A stretch of 60,726 nt of DNA from Streptomyces huasconensis (GTDB lineage: Bacteria > Actinomycetota > Actinomycetes > Streptomycetales > Streptomycetaceae): the NCBI GenBank assembly GCA_004010275.1, contig RBWT01000022.1, forward strand, positions 1 to 60,726. Direction: 5' to 3'. How positions within the stretch are numbered: position 1 is the first letter of the stretch; every line of letters starts with the position of its first letter. The translations under genes and the position numbers were made by a program. Under the pieces are notes generated by a model. That model was not told the origin of the DNA. It did no database searches and saw only the letters and a program-made list of their open reading frames with translations. Of the stretch, positions 37,290-46,558 are shown in pieces.

Positions 37290-37802
37290 TCACCCCGGGT
37301 CCGTGGCCCGCCGCGCGTGCAGCTCCACGTCGTAACGGACGCCGTCGTACGCCAGCTTCTGGCGTTGCAGGCCCTCCACCGTGAAGCCGGCCGCCTCGGC
37401 CACGCGGCACGAGGCGGGGTTGTTGGTCCGGTGGCCCAACTCCAGGCGGAACAGGCCCAGGTCGTCGAAGGCCCACCGCGTCACCGCCTTGCACGCGTAG
37501 GTGGCGACGCCCTTGCCCTGCGCGTCCGGCGTCGTCCAGTAGGACACCCAGCCGATGCCGTGGACGTGGTTCACCGCTCCCACCGCGGCGTTGCTCAGGA
37601 CCGTGCCGGCACCGTCCACCACCGCGAAGGCATACGCCGCCCCGGCGGCCCGCTCGGCGGTGCGGCGGCTGATCCAACTGGCTGCCTCGTCAAGGGACTG
37701 GACGGGCCGGTCGGCCTGGCGGGCCATCTCCGGGGTGGCGAAGGCCGCCAGGACGGCGGCGGCGTCCTCGTCCCGCCAGGGACGCAGAGTCAGGTCGGTC
37801 AC
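37290..37802 (-). CDS. GNAT family N-acetyltransferase (RimJ/RimL-like)
   Basis: 170 residues. Begins TDLTLRPWRDEDAAAVLAAF, the usual first strand of RimJ-like enzymes; acetyl-CoA loop DAQGKGVATYACKAVTRWAF (Q-G-K-G-V/A). LELGHRTNNPASCRVAEAAGFTVEG is the C-terminal signature. The GTG at 37802 has GGGAGG upstream; a longer ORF start lacks an RBS. Convergent with operon B, and it lies past a strong terminator from operon C. Substrate unknown; could be a ribosomal protein or a small amine. Confidence 0.88.
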   Translation of the reverse strand: MTDLTLRPWRDEDAAAVLAAFATPEMARQADRPVQSLDEAASWISRRTAERAAGAAYAFAVVDGAGTVLSNAAVGAVNHVHGIGWVSYWTTPDAQGKGVATYACKAVTRWAFDDLGLFRLELGHRTNNPASCRVAEAAGFTVEGLQRQKLAYDGVRYDVELHARRATDPG

Positions 37803-37933
37803 GGGCCCAGCCTCCCACCGCTGTTTCATCCGCCGCCACCTCCAGCTCCGCCAGGTCCCCGGTCCGGTGACTCGGAGTTGTTGCACACGAAGGCCACGGG
37901 TCGACTCACACCAAGGCGGCGGCCGTCACGCAC

Positions 37934-37973
37934 GAAGGCGCCCCCCCGGCCTTGTCGGCCGGGGGGCGCCTTC
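37934..37973. terminator. Operon C terminator hairpin
   Basis: GAAGGCGCCCCCCCGGCC and GGCCGGGGGGCGCCTTC pair around TTGTC (about 17 bp). It lies 30 bases past the operon C stop at 38003 on the minus strand and upstream of the GNAT gene. Confidence 0.85.
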
Positions 37974-38002
37974 GGTCTCGTACCGGCAGAGGCCGGTCAA
38001 GG

Positions 38003-39187
38003 TCACGCCGCGTGCACGACGTCCTTCTCCTCGGCGAAGTGGCACGCCGACTCATGCGCCGCCGGCGTGTCCTGGCCGACGAAACGCTCCGGGACCGCCA
38101 GCAGCGGAACCTCCTGCGCGCACTTGTCCTCCGCCTTCCAGCACCGCGTGCGGAAGCGGCAGCCCGAGGGCGGGTTCGCGGGCGAGGGCACATCTCCGGT
38201 CAGGATGATCCGCTCGCGGCCCTCACGCGCCTCCGGGTCCGGCACCGGCACCGCCGACAGCAGCGCCTGCGTGTACGGGTGCGTCGGGTGGTCGTAGATC
38301 TGCTCGTCCGAGCCGATCTCCGCCATCTTGCCGAGGTACATCACGCCCACGCGGTCCGAGATGTGCCGGACGATCGACAGGTCGTGCGCGATGAAGAGGT
38401 AGGAGAGGTTGAACTCGTCCTGGAGCTTCCCCATCAGGTTGATGACCTGGGCCTGGACGGAGACGTCCAGGGCCGAGACCGGCTCGTCGCAGATGATGAT
38501 CTCGGGGTTGAGGGCCAGGCCGCGGGCGATGCCGATGCGCTGGCGCTGACCGCCCGAGAACTGGTGCGGGTAGCGGTTGATGTACTCCGGGTTCAGGCCC
38601 ACCACGTCCAGGAGTTCCTGGACCTTCTGCCGGCGCGAACCCTTGGGGGCCACCTCGGGGTGGATCTCGAAGGGCTCCCCGATGATGTCGCCCACCGTCA
38701 TACGCGGGTTGAGCGAGGTGTACGGGTCCTGGAACACCATCTGGATGTTGCGGCGGACCGCCTTCAGCGCGCGCCCGGACAGCTTGGTGATGTCCTGGCC
38801 CTTGTAGAAGACCTCGCCCGCGGTGGCCCGCTCCAGGGTCATCAGGAGCTTGGCGACCGTGGACTTGCCGCAGCCGGACTCGCCCACGATGCCCAGGGTC
38901 TCGCCCTGGTACAGGTCGAAGGAGATGCCGTCGACCGCCTTGACCGCGCCGACCTGCTTCTTGATCAGGATGCCCTGGGTGAGCGGGAAGTGCTTGACCA
39001 GGTTGCGGACCTGGAGGATCGGCTCGCCGCGCTCGACCGGGGCCTCGATGGCGGCCACGGCCTCGGTCTCGGAAGCGGCGTCGACCGTCTCCACCTCGGA
39101 GACGTTCGGGGTGGCGACCAGCGGCTCCTCGGCCTTCGAGAACTCCGCGGCCTTCGAGACCTTCGAGTCCTTCGTGGGCTCAGCCAT
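38003..39187 (-). CDS. Operon C: oligopeptide ABC transporter ATP-binding protein, DppF/OppF type
   Basis: 394 residues. About 50 residues of charged low-complexity sequence (Glu/Ala/Val-rich) precede the domain, longer than in operon A. Walker [11 protein letters not shown]-loop [13 protein letters not shown], signature [17 protein letters not shown], Walker [13 protein letters not shown], switch FIAHDL. C-terminal [19 protein letters not shown] 39187 overlaps the upstream ATPase by eight bases. Last gene of operon C. Confidence 0.93.
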   Translation of the reverse strand: MAEPTKDSKVSKAAEFSKAEEPLVATPNVSEVETVDAASETEAVAAIEAPVERGEPILQVRNLVKHFPLTQGILIKKQVGAVKAVDGISFDLYQGETLGIVGESGCGKSTVAKLLMTLERATAGEVFYKGQDITKLSGRALKAVRRNIQMVFQDPYTSLNPRMTVGDIIGEPFEIHPEVAPKGSRRQKVQELLDVVGLNPEYINRYPHQFSGGQRQRIGIARGLALNPEIIICDEPVSALDVSVQAQVINLMGKLQDEFNLSYLFIAHDLSIVRHISDRVGVMYLGKMAEIGSDEQIYDHPTHPYTQALLSAVPVPDPEAREGRERIILTGDVPSPANPPSGCRFRTRCWKAEDKCAQEVPLLAVPERFVGQDTPAAHESACHFAEEKDVVHAA

Positions 39188-40238
39188 GGATCGTCTCCTT
39201 CCAGAAGTGGCACGCGCTGCCGCGGCCCGGCAGCTCCGCGCCGTCCTGCTCGGTGACCGGCACCAGGGCCGGGATCTCCGTGCGGCAGATGTCCTGCGCC
39301 TTGGGGCAGCGCGGGTTGAACGCGCAACCGCCGGGGATCTTGAGCAGGTTGGGCGGCAGGCCCTTGATCGCGTACAGCTCCTGGCCCTTCTGGTCCAGGC
39401 GCGGGATCGAGTCGAGCAGGCCACGGGTGTACGGGTGCGCGGGGCGCTTGTACAGCTCGTGGACGGGTGCCGTCTCGACGATCCGGCCCGCGTACATCAC
39501 CGCGATCTTGTCCGCGACGTCGGCGACGACGCCGAGGTCGTGGGTGATCAGGATCAGGCCCATGTTGTACTCGCGCTGGAGCTCCGCGAGCAGGTCCATG
39601 ACCTGGGCCTGGACGGTCACGTCGAGCGCCGTGGTGGGCTCGTCCGCGATGATCAGGTCCGGCTCCAGGGCGAGCGCCATCGCGATCATGATGCGCTGGC
39701 GCATGCCGCCGGAGAACTGGTGCGGGTAGTCGTTCACCCGCTCCTTGGCGGCCGGGATCTTGACCTTGTCCATCAGCTCGATGGCCTTGGCCTTGGCCTG
39801 CTTGCGGCCCATCCCCTCGTGCACCCGGAACATCTCGGCGAGCTGGTAGCCCACGGAGAGGACGGGGTTGAGGGAGGACAGCGCGTCCTGGAAGATCATG
39901 GCGACCTTGCGGCCGCGGATCTTCCTGCGCTCCTCGTTGGACATCTTCAGCATGTCCTGGCCGCGGAAGAGGATCTCGCCCTGCGGGATCTTGCCGGGCG
40001 GCATGTCGAGGATGCCCATGACGGCCTGCGCGGTCACGGACTTGCCGGACCCCGACTCACCGAGGACGGCGAGCGTCTCGCCCGCCTCCACGCTGTAGTT
40101 GACGCCGTTCACGGCCTTGACCACACCGTCACGGGTGTGGAATTCGACGTGCAGGTCGCGGACTTCGAGCAGAGTGGTGCTGTCGTCGCCCCCGCTGCGC
40201 GGCTCTGGGACGAACGCGGTCTTGTCGATGATGGTCAA
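39180..40238 (-). CDS. Operon C: oligopeptide ABC transporter ATP-binding protein, DppD/OppD type
   Basis: 352 residues with a TTG start at 40238 chosen for its AGGAGGG box. Walker [14 protein letters not shown]-loop [12 protein letters not shown], signature [14 protein letters not shown], Walker [13 protein letters not shown], switch ITHDLG, and C-terminal GGCAFNPRCPKAQDIC. Much closer to the operon A subunit than to BldKD. The frame is uninterrupted, so it can serve as a template to repair the operon A copy. Confidence 0.93.
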   Translation of the reverse strand: MTIIDKTAFVPEPRSGGDDSTTLLEVRDLHVEFHTRDGVVKAVNGVNYSVEAGETLAVLGESGSGKSVTAQAVMGILDMPPGKIPQGEILFRGQDMLKMSNEERRKIRGRKVAMIFQDALSSLNPVLSVGYQLAEMFRVHEGMGRKQAKAKAIELMDKVKIPAAKERVNDYPHQFSGGMRQRIMIAMALALEPDLIIADEPTTALDVTVQAQVMDLLAELQREYNMGLILITHDLGVVADVADKIAVMYAGRIVETAPVHELYKRPAHPYTRGLLDSIPRLDQKGQELYAIKGLPPNLLKIPGGCAFNPRCPKAQDICRTEIPALVPVTEQDGAELPGRGSACHFWKETIHG

Positions 40239-40249
40239 CGTACGCCCTC

Positions 40250-41185
40250 CTAGCGCATCTTCGGGTCGAGGGCGTTGCGTACAGCATCGCCGAACATCAG
40301 GAACGCCAGGACAGTGATCGACACCAGGATGGACGGCATCAGCAGGGTGTGCGGAGCCGTGCGCAGCTGGTCCTTGGCGGCGGACACGTCCATGCCCCAG
40401 GAGACCGTCGGCTCGGCGATGCCGAGTCCCAGGTACGACAGGGTGGCCTCGGCCGCGATGTAGCCGCCGAGGGCGATCGTGGCGACGACGATCACGGGTG
40501 CCGCGGCGTTGGGCAGGATGTGCCGCAGCAGTATCCGGCTGGTGGAGGCGCCCAGGGCGCGGGCCGCCGTCACGTAGTCGGCCTCCTTGACGGAGATCAC
40601 GGCACCCCGCGAGACACGGGCGATCTGGGTCCAGCCGAGGAAGGCCAGGGACAGGATGACGACGTACAGCTTGCGCTCGGCGAACGAGGTCAGGATGACC
40701 ATGGCGCCCAGCAGGAAGGGGACGCCGAAGAAGATGTCCGTGAGCCGGGAGAGGATCGCGTCCACCCAGCCGCCGAAGTAACCGGCGAGGGTGCCGACGA
40801 GACTGCCGAAGAACGTGACGAGCAGGGTCACGCAGATGCCCACGGAGAGCGAGTTGCGGGTGCCGTAGACCATGCGGGCCCACACCGAGCGGCCCTGCAC
40901 GTCATAGCCGAGCCAGTCGGCCTGGAAGACGTTCCCGAAGTGGGGCTTTTGCAGGTACCGGTTGGCGAGGTCCGCCTTGCGCGGGTCGGTGCCGGTGAAC
41001 AGGCCCGGGGCGACCGCCATGGCGAGAAGCAGCACGATGAGCACCGCGGAGATGACGAAGAGCGGGTTGCGCCTGAGGTCGTACCAGGCGTCCGTCCACA
41101 GGCTGCGCGCCTTGTCGGCCTTCTCGGGGGCGACCTCGGGGGCACCCGGCACGGTGGTGTCCTTGACGGTGAGCGTCTCAGGCAT
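40250..41185 (-). CDS. Operon C: oligopeptide ABC transporter permease, DppC/OppC type
   Basis: 311 residues, six helices, first at LRRNPLFVISAVLIVLLLAMAVA. EAA loop [23 protein letters not shown]. Parallels the operon A gene nearly residue by residue in the loop. ATG 41185 overlaps the OppB-type gene by eight bases. Confidence 0.94.
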   Translation of the reverse strand: MPETLTVKDTTVPGAPEVAPEKADKARSLWTDAWYDLRRNPLFVISAVLIVLLLAMAVAPGLFTGTDPRKADLANRYLQKPHFGNVFQADWLGYDVQGRSVWARMVYGTRNSLSVGICVTLLVTFFGSLVGTLAGYFGGWVDAILSRLTDIFFGVPFLLGAMVILTSFAERKLYVVILSLAFLGWTQIARVSRGAVISVKEADYVTAARALGASTSRILLRHILPNAAAPVIVVATIALGGYIAAEATLSYLGLGIAEPTVSWGMDVSAAKDQLRTAPHTLLMPSILVSITVLAFLMFGDAVRNALDPKMR

Positions 41186-42107
41186 AACGGATCCTCGGGT
41201 CCAGGACCGCGTAGAGCAGGTCGACGAGAAGGCTGGCGGCGAGATACACCACCACGATCAGCGTGACGATGCCGACGACCGTCGATCCCTCGCGGCGGGA
41301 GAGCGCCTCGAAGATCTCGTAACCCACACCGCGGACGTTGAAGATGCCCTCGGTGACGATGGCCCCGCCCATCAGGGTGCCGATCTCGATGCCGAGGAAG
41401 GTGACGACGGGGATCATCGAGTTGCGCACCAGGTGGACGCCGATGACACGGCGTCGCGGCAGGCCCTTGGCGATGGCCGTGCGCACATAGTCGGCGCGCA
41501 GGTTCTCCGCGACCGACGTGCGGGTCAGTCGGGTGACGTACGCGAGGGAGAGCGCGGACAGGACGATGGCCGGCAGCAGCAACTGTCCGTAGTCGGTCGC
41601 GTCCTGGACATTCGGCTCGGTCCAGTTGAGGACGAAGGCGAAGAAGTACTGGAAGAGGTAGCCGAGCACGAACGACGGCGCGGAGATCAGCAGCAGGGCG
41701 AGCACCAGCAGGGTGCGGTCCGTGAGCGTGTTGGGCCGCAGGCCGCCGATGACGCCGAGCGTGATGCCGACGACCACCAGGAACACGAACGCGAAGAGCG
41801 CGAGCCTGACCGTGGTCGGGAACGCTTCCGAGATCACGTCCGCGACGGGCCGCTGGCTCGCGATCTGCGTGCCGAAGTCGCCCTGGAAGATACCGGTCAG
41901 GTAGTCCCAGTACTGGGCGAGGAATGGCTTGTCGAGACCCAGGTCGTGCTTGATGCGCGCGATCTGGGTTGGGTCGATGGTCTGCTCCCCGAAGAGCGCG
42001 CGCACGGGATCACCGGGCAGCGCGAACATCATGGAGAAGACGAGGAAGGTTGACCCGATGAAGACCGGGATCATCTGGAGCAGTCGCCGAACGACATATC
42101 GCCCCAT
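41178..42107 (-). CDS. Operon C: oligopeptide ABC transporter permease, DppB/OppB type
   Basis: 309 residues starting MGRYVVRRLLQMIPVFIGSTF. EAA loop YVRTAIAKGLPRRRVIGVH. Six helices. It lacks the Cys pair found in the operon A equivalent. ATG 42107; an intergenic hairpin lies between it and the binding-protein gene. Confidence 0.94.
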   Translation of the reverse strand: MGRYVVRRLLQMIPVFIGSTFLVFSMMFALPGDPVRALFGEQTIDPTQIARIKHDLGLDKPFLAQYWDYLTGIFQGDFGTQIASQRPVADVISEAFPTTVRLALFAFVFLVVVGITLGVIGGLRPNTLTDRTLLVLALLLISAPSFVLGYLFQYFFAFVLNWTEPNVQDATDYGQLLLPAIVLSALSLAYVTRLTRTSVAENLRADYVRTAIAKGLPRRRVIGVHLVRNSMIPVVTFLGIEIGTLMGGAIVTEGIFNVRGVGYEIFEALSRREGSTVVGIVTLIVVVYLAASLLVDLLYAVLDPRIRYA

Positions 42108-42138
42108 GAGCGCCTCCGTGAGGGGGTTGCACCCGGAA

Positions 42139-42172
42139 GGGCCGCCCTCCTCCGGTTCGGGGAGGGCGGCCC
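42139..42172 (-). terminator. Operon C: attenuator hairpin after the binding-protein gene
   Basis: A perfect 12-bp stem, GGGCCGCCCTCC (42139-42150) and GGAGGGCGGCCC (42161-42172), with a ten-base loop. It separates the binding-protein stop (42255) from the permease ATG (42107). Strongest of the three equivalent hairpins in the window. Confidence 0.7.
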
Positions 42173-42254
42173 GTCCAGGGTGCCCGTGTGGTGGTGCGTT
42201 GTCCGCGCCACCACCGGGCTACGGCCGAGAGGGGATGGGACCCGAAGGCACCCG

Positions 42255-43874
42255 TTACTTGACGGTGACGTCCGTCAGGATGAAGTCACCGCGGTAGTCG
42301 ATCTGGACGTTGTCGACGTTCTTGCCGTGACCGCCGTTGATCGCGTAGTACCACAGCGGGATGGCGGGCATCTTCTCGACGAGGACCTTCTCCGCCTCCT
42401 GGTAGGCCTTGATGGAGCCTTCCAGGGTCTTGGAGTGGTCGCCCTTCTTGAAGAGCTCGTCGACTTCCTTGTCCTTGAACTGGCCGTTGTTGGCCTCGGC
42501 CGTGGACCCGTAGAGGTCGTGCATGAAGTTGATGTTCAGCGGGTAGTCCGCCACCCAGCCACCGCGGTAGAAGCTCTTGACCTGCCGGTTGTCACGGGCG
42601 TCGAGATCCGTCTGGAAGTCCGGCTTGGCGTCCGGGACGCACTCGACTCCGGTGGCGTTGCGGATGGACTCGCAGACCGCGGTCACCCACTCCTTGTGGC
42701 CGCCGTCGGCGTTGAACTGAATCCAGAGCTTGTTGCCCGGGACGCCGCCGCCCTGCTTGATGAGGGACTTGGCCTTCTTCGGGTTGTACGTGAAGACGTC
42801 CGTGTCGAGCTTCTGGCCGCCCTGGACGTTCTGCGGCGCGAAGCCCTCGGCCGGCACGCGCGAGTTGTGCAGCGTCTTGGCCGTGATGGTCTTGCGGTCG
42901 ATCGCCATGGACAGGCCCTGGAGGACCTTGGGGTCGATGTCCTTGAACGTCTTGCTGTAGAACGCCGGGACGATCGACTGGACGGCGGCGTAGGGCTGCT
43001 CGATCGCGCGGTCGCCGAGGTCCGACTTCAGCTTGGGCAGGTCCTTCGGACCGACCTGGCGGATCATGTCCAGGTTGCCCGAGAGCAGGTCCTGGTAGGC
43101 CGCCTCGACGGTCGTGTAGTTCTTGAACTGAATGCCCTTGTTCTTGGCCTTGTTCGGACCCTTGTAGCCGTCGTAGGCGGCGACCTGGATCAGCTTCTTG
43201 TGCTGCCACTTCTGGAACTTGTACGGGCCGTTGCCGATCGGCTTCTGGCCGAACGCCTTGGGGTCCTTGTAGAAGGCCTTCGGGAGCGGCGCGAAGGTGT
43301 AGTAGCCCAGCTTGTAGTCCCAGTACGGGACGCCGTTGGTCAGCGAGACCGTGAAGGTGTTCTCGTCGACGACCTTCAGGCCGGACATCTTGTCCTTGGT
43401 GGGCTTGGCGCCCTCCTTGGCCGGGTGGACGTCCTCGTAACCCGCGATGTCCTGGAACCAGAAGGCGTTCTGCTGCTTGTTGTCGACGTTCGCGTACCAG
43501 TTCCACGCGTCGACGTAGGACTGCGCGGTGACCTTCTCGCCGTTGTGGAACGTCCAGCCCGGCTTGAGCTTGATGGTCCACGTCTTGTTGTCGCTCGACG
43601 GCTTGACCGACTCGGCACCCGTCATGACGAGCTTGCTGTCGGCGTCGAACTCGGCGAGGCCGGTGAAGAGCGCTTGGATGACGTACGAGCCCAGGGTCTC
43701 GTTGGTGTCCGACGGGATCAGCGGCTTCTGCGGCTCGCCGACGTCGATCGACACATAGCCCTTGGGCTTGCCCGCCGACTTGTCGCCATCGCTGTCACTG
43801 CCGCCACAGGCGGTCGCGGTCAGCGCCACGACACCGGCTATGGCGACCCACTTGGCGCTCTTGGCACCACGCAT
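42255..43874 (-). CDS. Operon C: oligopeptide-binding lipoprotein (SBP family 5)
   Basis: 539 residues. Signal peptide MRGAKSAKWVAIAGVVALTATAC with the lipobox Cys at 23, then a Ser/Asp-rich linker. SBP_bac_5 features: TWTIKLKPGWTFHNGEKVTAQ (in parts), GNGPYKFQKWQHKK, LQGLSMAIDRKTI, GGWVADYPLNINFMHDLYG, MPAIPLWYY. The ATG at 43874 has AGGAGGAA upstream. First gene of operon C. Intact frame, in contrast to the operon A homologue. Confidence 0.94.
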   Translation of the reverse strand: MRGAKSAKWVAIAGVVALTATACGGSDSDGDKSAGKPKGYVSIDVGEPQKPLIPSDTNETLGSYVIQALFTGLAEFDADSKLVMTGAESVKPSSDNKTWTIKLKPGWTFHNGEKVTAQSYVDAWNWYANVDNKQQNAFWFQDIAGYEDVHPAKEGAKPTKDKMSGLKVVDENTFTVSLTNGVPYWDYKLGYYTFAPLPKAFYKDPKAFGQKPIGNGPYKFQKWQHKKLIQVAAYDGYKGPNKAKNKGIQFKNYTTVEAAYQDLLSGNLDMIRQVGPKDLPKLKSDLGDRAIEQPYAAVQSIVPAFYSKTFKDIDPKVLQGLSMAIDRKTITAKTLHNSRVPAEGFAPQNVQGGQKLDTDVFTYNPKKAKSLIKQGGGVPGNKLWIQFNADGGHKEWVTAVCESIRNATGVECVPDAKPDFQTDLDARDNRQVKSFYRGGWVADYPLNINFMHDLYGSTAEANNGQFKDKEVDELFKKGDHSKTLEGSIKAYQEAEKVLVEKMPAIPLWYYAINGGHGKNVDNVQIDYRGDFILTDVTVK

Positions 43875-44174
43875 GGGGTTCCTCCTCATGAGTCCACTTG
43901 TTCACTGCGAGAGGGGGTACAAGTGACCTCGTCGACACCCCTGACGACGAAGATCGAGTACCCCAGTGTGCTCGTGAGTCGGCGCTCCCCACAGCGCGTG
44001 ACCCATTGACCCGAGCTATACGCGGTCAACTATTAGCCATGAGGTACCGGTCGACCACACCCTTTTGGTCTCGGTTCAATCACACCTGACACGTACATCT
44101 TCCAAAATCCGGACAAACCGATCCTAGATAGATGGTTGCGAAACGGACGTGTTACACATCTAACGGTCAGTGAT

Positions 44175-44189
44175 GTCCGCATAGCGGAC
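44175..44189. promoter_or_regulatory. Inverted repeat, operator candidate upstream of operon C
   Basis: GTCCGC ATA GCGGAC, about 300 bases upstream of the operon C binding-protein ATG and near the candidate -10. The pattern TGTCCGC-N3-GCGGAC resembles IclR-family sites, but no regulator gene is adjacent. Confidence 0.4.
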
Positions 44190-44266
44190 GTTTTCCTGCC
44201 GAAAAGGAGTTGCCACGGGCCTCGTCACGCGACAGTGGGCACACCGTACCGCCAGCGGAAACGTGA

Positions 44267-44314
44267 GAGGCCGGCTTCCGCCAACTCCCTTGCGGGAGGG
44301 CGGAAACCGGCCTC
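44267..44314 (-). terminator. typA terminator hairpin
   Basis: GAGGCCGGCTTCCGCC (44267-44282) pairs with GGCGGAAACCGGCCTC (44299-44314) with a single G-U type mismatch; the loop holds a further CTCCC/GGGAG stem. About 50 bases past the typA stop on the minus strand. Confidence 0.85.
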
Positions 44315-44365
44315 ATACGTCCCTGTGGCACCGCCGGAGGTTTACCGGCCGGCGGTGAGGGGGCG

Positions 44366-46240
44366 TCAGCTGTGCTTGGCGCGCGACGCGGCGCGGCCGC
44401 GCTCCTTCTGGTCCAGGACGACCTTGCGGATACGCACGGTCTCCGGGGTCACCTCGATGCACTCGTCGTCGCGGCAGAACTCCAGGGACTGCTCGAGCGA
44501 CAGCTTGCGCGGCGGGACCACGTTCTCCGTGGAGTCGGCCGACGCGGCGCGCATGTTGGTGAGCTTCTTCTCCTTGGTGATGTTCACGTCCATGTCGTCG
44601 GCGCGCGAGTTCTCGCCGATGATCATGCCCTCGTACACCTCGGTGCCGGGCTCGGTGAAGATGACACCGCGCTCCTGGAGGTTGATCATCGCGAACGGCG
44701 TGACCTTGCCCGCGCGGTCGGCGACCAGGGAGCCGTTGTTACGGGTCTTCAGCTCGCCGAACCACGGCTCGTGGCCCTCGAAGATGGAGTGGGCGATGCC
44801 GGTGCCGCGGGTCTGGGTGAGGAACTCCGTACGGAAGCCGATGAGGCCGCGGGACGGGACGATCCACTCCATGCGAATCCAGCCCGAACCGTGGTTCGTC
44901 ATGGTCTCCATGCGGCCCTTGCGGGCGGCCATCAGCTGCGTGATGGCGCCGAGGTGCTCCTCGGGCGAGTCGATCGTCATGCGCTCGATCGGCTCGTGGA
45001 CCTTGCCGTTGATCTCCTTGGTGACCACCTCGGGCTTGCCGACGGTCAGCTCGAAGCCTTCCCGGCGCATGGTCTCGACGAGGATGGCCAGCGCCAGCTC
45101 GCCGCGGCCCTGCACCTCCCAGGCGTCGGGGCGCTCGGTGTCCAGGACGCGGAGCGAGACGTTGCCGATCAGCTCCTTGTCCAGGCGGTCCTTCACCTGG
45201 CGGGCGGTGACCTTGTGACCCTTGCCGCCCTTGCCGACCAGCGGCGAGGTGTTCGTACCGATGGTCATGGAGATCGCCGGCTCGTCGACCGTGATCAGCG
45301 GCAGCGCGATCGGGTTCTCGGGGTCGGCCAGGGTCTCGCCGATCATGATGTCCGAGATGCCGGCGATGGCGCAGATGTCACCGGGGCCGGCCTTCTCGGC
45401 GGGCTTGCGGGTGAGCGCCTCGGTCATCATCAGCTCGGTGATGCGGACGTTCTGCTGGGTGCCGTCGCGCTTGATCCACGTGACGGTCTGGCCCTTGCGC
45501 AGCTCGCCCTGCTCGACGCGGCAGAGCGCGATACGGCCGAGGAAGTTGTCCGCGTCCAGGTTGGTGACGTGGGCCTGGAGGGGGGCCGACTCGTCGTACT
45601 CCGGAGCGGGGACGTGCTCCAGGATCGTCGTGAAGAACGGCTCCAGGCTGTCGCTGTCGGCGGGGACGGTGCCGTCCTCCGGCTTGGTCAGCGAGGCGAT
45701 GCCGTCACGGCCGCAGGCGTAGACGATCGGGAACTCGATCTGGTCCTCGTCGGCGTCCAGGTCGAGGAAGAGGTCGTACGTCTCGTTGACGACCTCGTCG
45801 ATCCGGGAGTCCGGACGGTCGGTCTTGTTGATGCACAGGATGACCGGCATCCGGGCCTGAAGGGCCTTGCGGAGCACGAAGCGGGTCTGCGGCAGCGGGC
45901 CCTCGGAGGCGTCCACGAGCAGGACGACCGCGTCCACCATCGACAGGCCGCGCTCGACCTCGCCACCGAAGTCGGCGTGGCCGGGGGTGTCGATGATGTT
46001 GATGGTGATCGGCTCGCCACCATCCTTGGGGTGGTACTTCACGGCCGTGTTCTTGGCCAGGATCGTGATGCCCTTCTCACGCTCCAGGTCGTTCGAGTCC
46101 ATCATGCGGTCGTCGAGCGACTCCGCGGCGTGGGCGGCGAAGGCTCCGGCCTGCTTGAGCATGGCATCGACGATGGTCGTCTTGCCGTGGTCGACGTGGG
46201 CGACGATGGCGACGTTACGAATGTCGTGGCGCGTGGGCAT
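44366..46240 (-). CDS. typA: Translational GTPase TypA/BipA
   Basis: 624 residues. G1 AHVDHGKTT (14-22), G2 region REKGITI, G3 DTPGHADFGGEV, G4 NKTDRPDSR and G5-like VYACGR are intact. Domain II/III and the BipA-specific C-terminus (PSRGLIGFRTEFLT, and MIIGENSRADDMDVN) follow. TypA is a ribosome-associated GTPase related to EF-G and LepA, important for growth under stress and for ribosome assembly. The ATG at 46240 has GGGAGAAG upstream; an upstream in-frame extension in the ORF is not conserved. Good intact frame. Confidence 0.96.
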   Translation of the reverse strand: MPTRHDIRNVAIVAHVDHGKTTIVDAMLKQAGAFAAHAAESLDDRMMDSNDLEREKGITILAKNTAVKYHPKDGGEPITINIIDTPGHADFGGEVERGLSMVDAVVLLVDASEGPLPQTRFVLRKALQARMPVILCINKTDRPDSRIDEVVNETYDLFLDLDADEDQIEFPIVYACGRDGIASLTKPEDGTVPADSDSLEPFFTTILEHVPAPEYDESAPLQAHVTNLDADNFLGRIALCRVEQGELRKGQTVTWIKRDGTQQNVRITELMMTEALTRKPAEKAGPGDICAIAGISDIMIGETLADPENPIALPLITVDEPAISMTIGTNTSPLVGKGGKGHKVTARQVKDRLDKELIGNVSLRVLDTERPDAWEVQGRGELALAILVETMRREGFELTVGKPEVVTKEINGKVHEPIERMTIDSPEEHLGAITQLMAARKGRMETMTNHGSGWIRMEWIVPSRGLIGFRTEFLTQTRGTGIAHSIFEGHEPWFGELKTRNNGSLVADRAGKVTPFAMINLQERGVIFTEPGTEVYEGMIIGENSRADDMDVNITKEKKLTNMRAASADSTENVVPPRKLSLEQSLEFCRDDECIEVTPETVRIRKVVLDQKERGRAASRAKHS

Positions 46241-46558
46241 ACAGCTGCGCTTCTCCCGGGAAGAGTGGTCGGCGGCGCGTACGGTCCGGTACGCGGCCCT
46301 GCCGGGCAGACAACACGCCACGGCCTTACCCCAGTCTACGTGGCTCGCGCGGAGGCGGCCTCCGCGGGGGGTTTCCGGGCAGCCGCCAGCGGCTGCCCGG
46401 GACGGGGGCGTCAGGGGTGAAACCGCAGGTCAATGGGTTGATACGACCTTGCCCCCCGAGGTGGTCGGCGGGCAAGGGAGTTGAGCGGAATCTGAGCGTC
46501 GGTCCCGTGAAGAGATGGTGTACGTCACTTGGATGCGACGTGCGTCACCTCACGTGCG
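46241..46558. other. Intergenic region between SBP-like gene and typA
   Basis: 318 bases. It has a perfect hairpin at 46375-46400 and, on the minus strand, TAGACT (46338-46333) as a possible typA -10 with no recognisable -35. Next to the SBP stop ACGTGCGTCAC occurs twice (46538 and 46552). No ORF. Confidence 0.5.
46375..46400 (-). terminator. Hairpin terminator between SBP-like gene and typA
   Basis: CCGGGCAGCCG (46375-46385) pairs perfectly with CGGCTGCCCGG (46390-46400) around CCAG. It follows the SBP-like gene on the minus strand and precedes the probable typA promoter. Confidence 0.75.

Larger units (their letters stand above)
43875..44365. other. Long intergenic region upstream of operon C
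   Basis: 491 bases between operon C and the typA stop, with markedly lower GC than average. It holds the typA terminator (44267-44314), an inverted repeat at 44175-44189, and, on the minus strand, TAGGAT (44126-44121) as a possible -10 without a clear -35. TTGACC on the minus strand at about 44028-44033 could be another -35. No ORF is credible. Its length suggests complex control of operon C. Confidence 0.5.

Noticed and set aside
46241..46321. Longer typA start
   Set aside because: The extra 27 residues have no similarity to TypA and the RBS is placed for ATG 46240.
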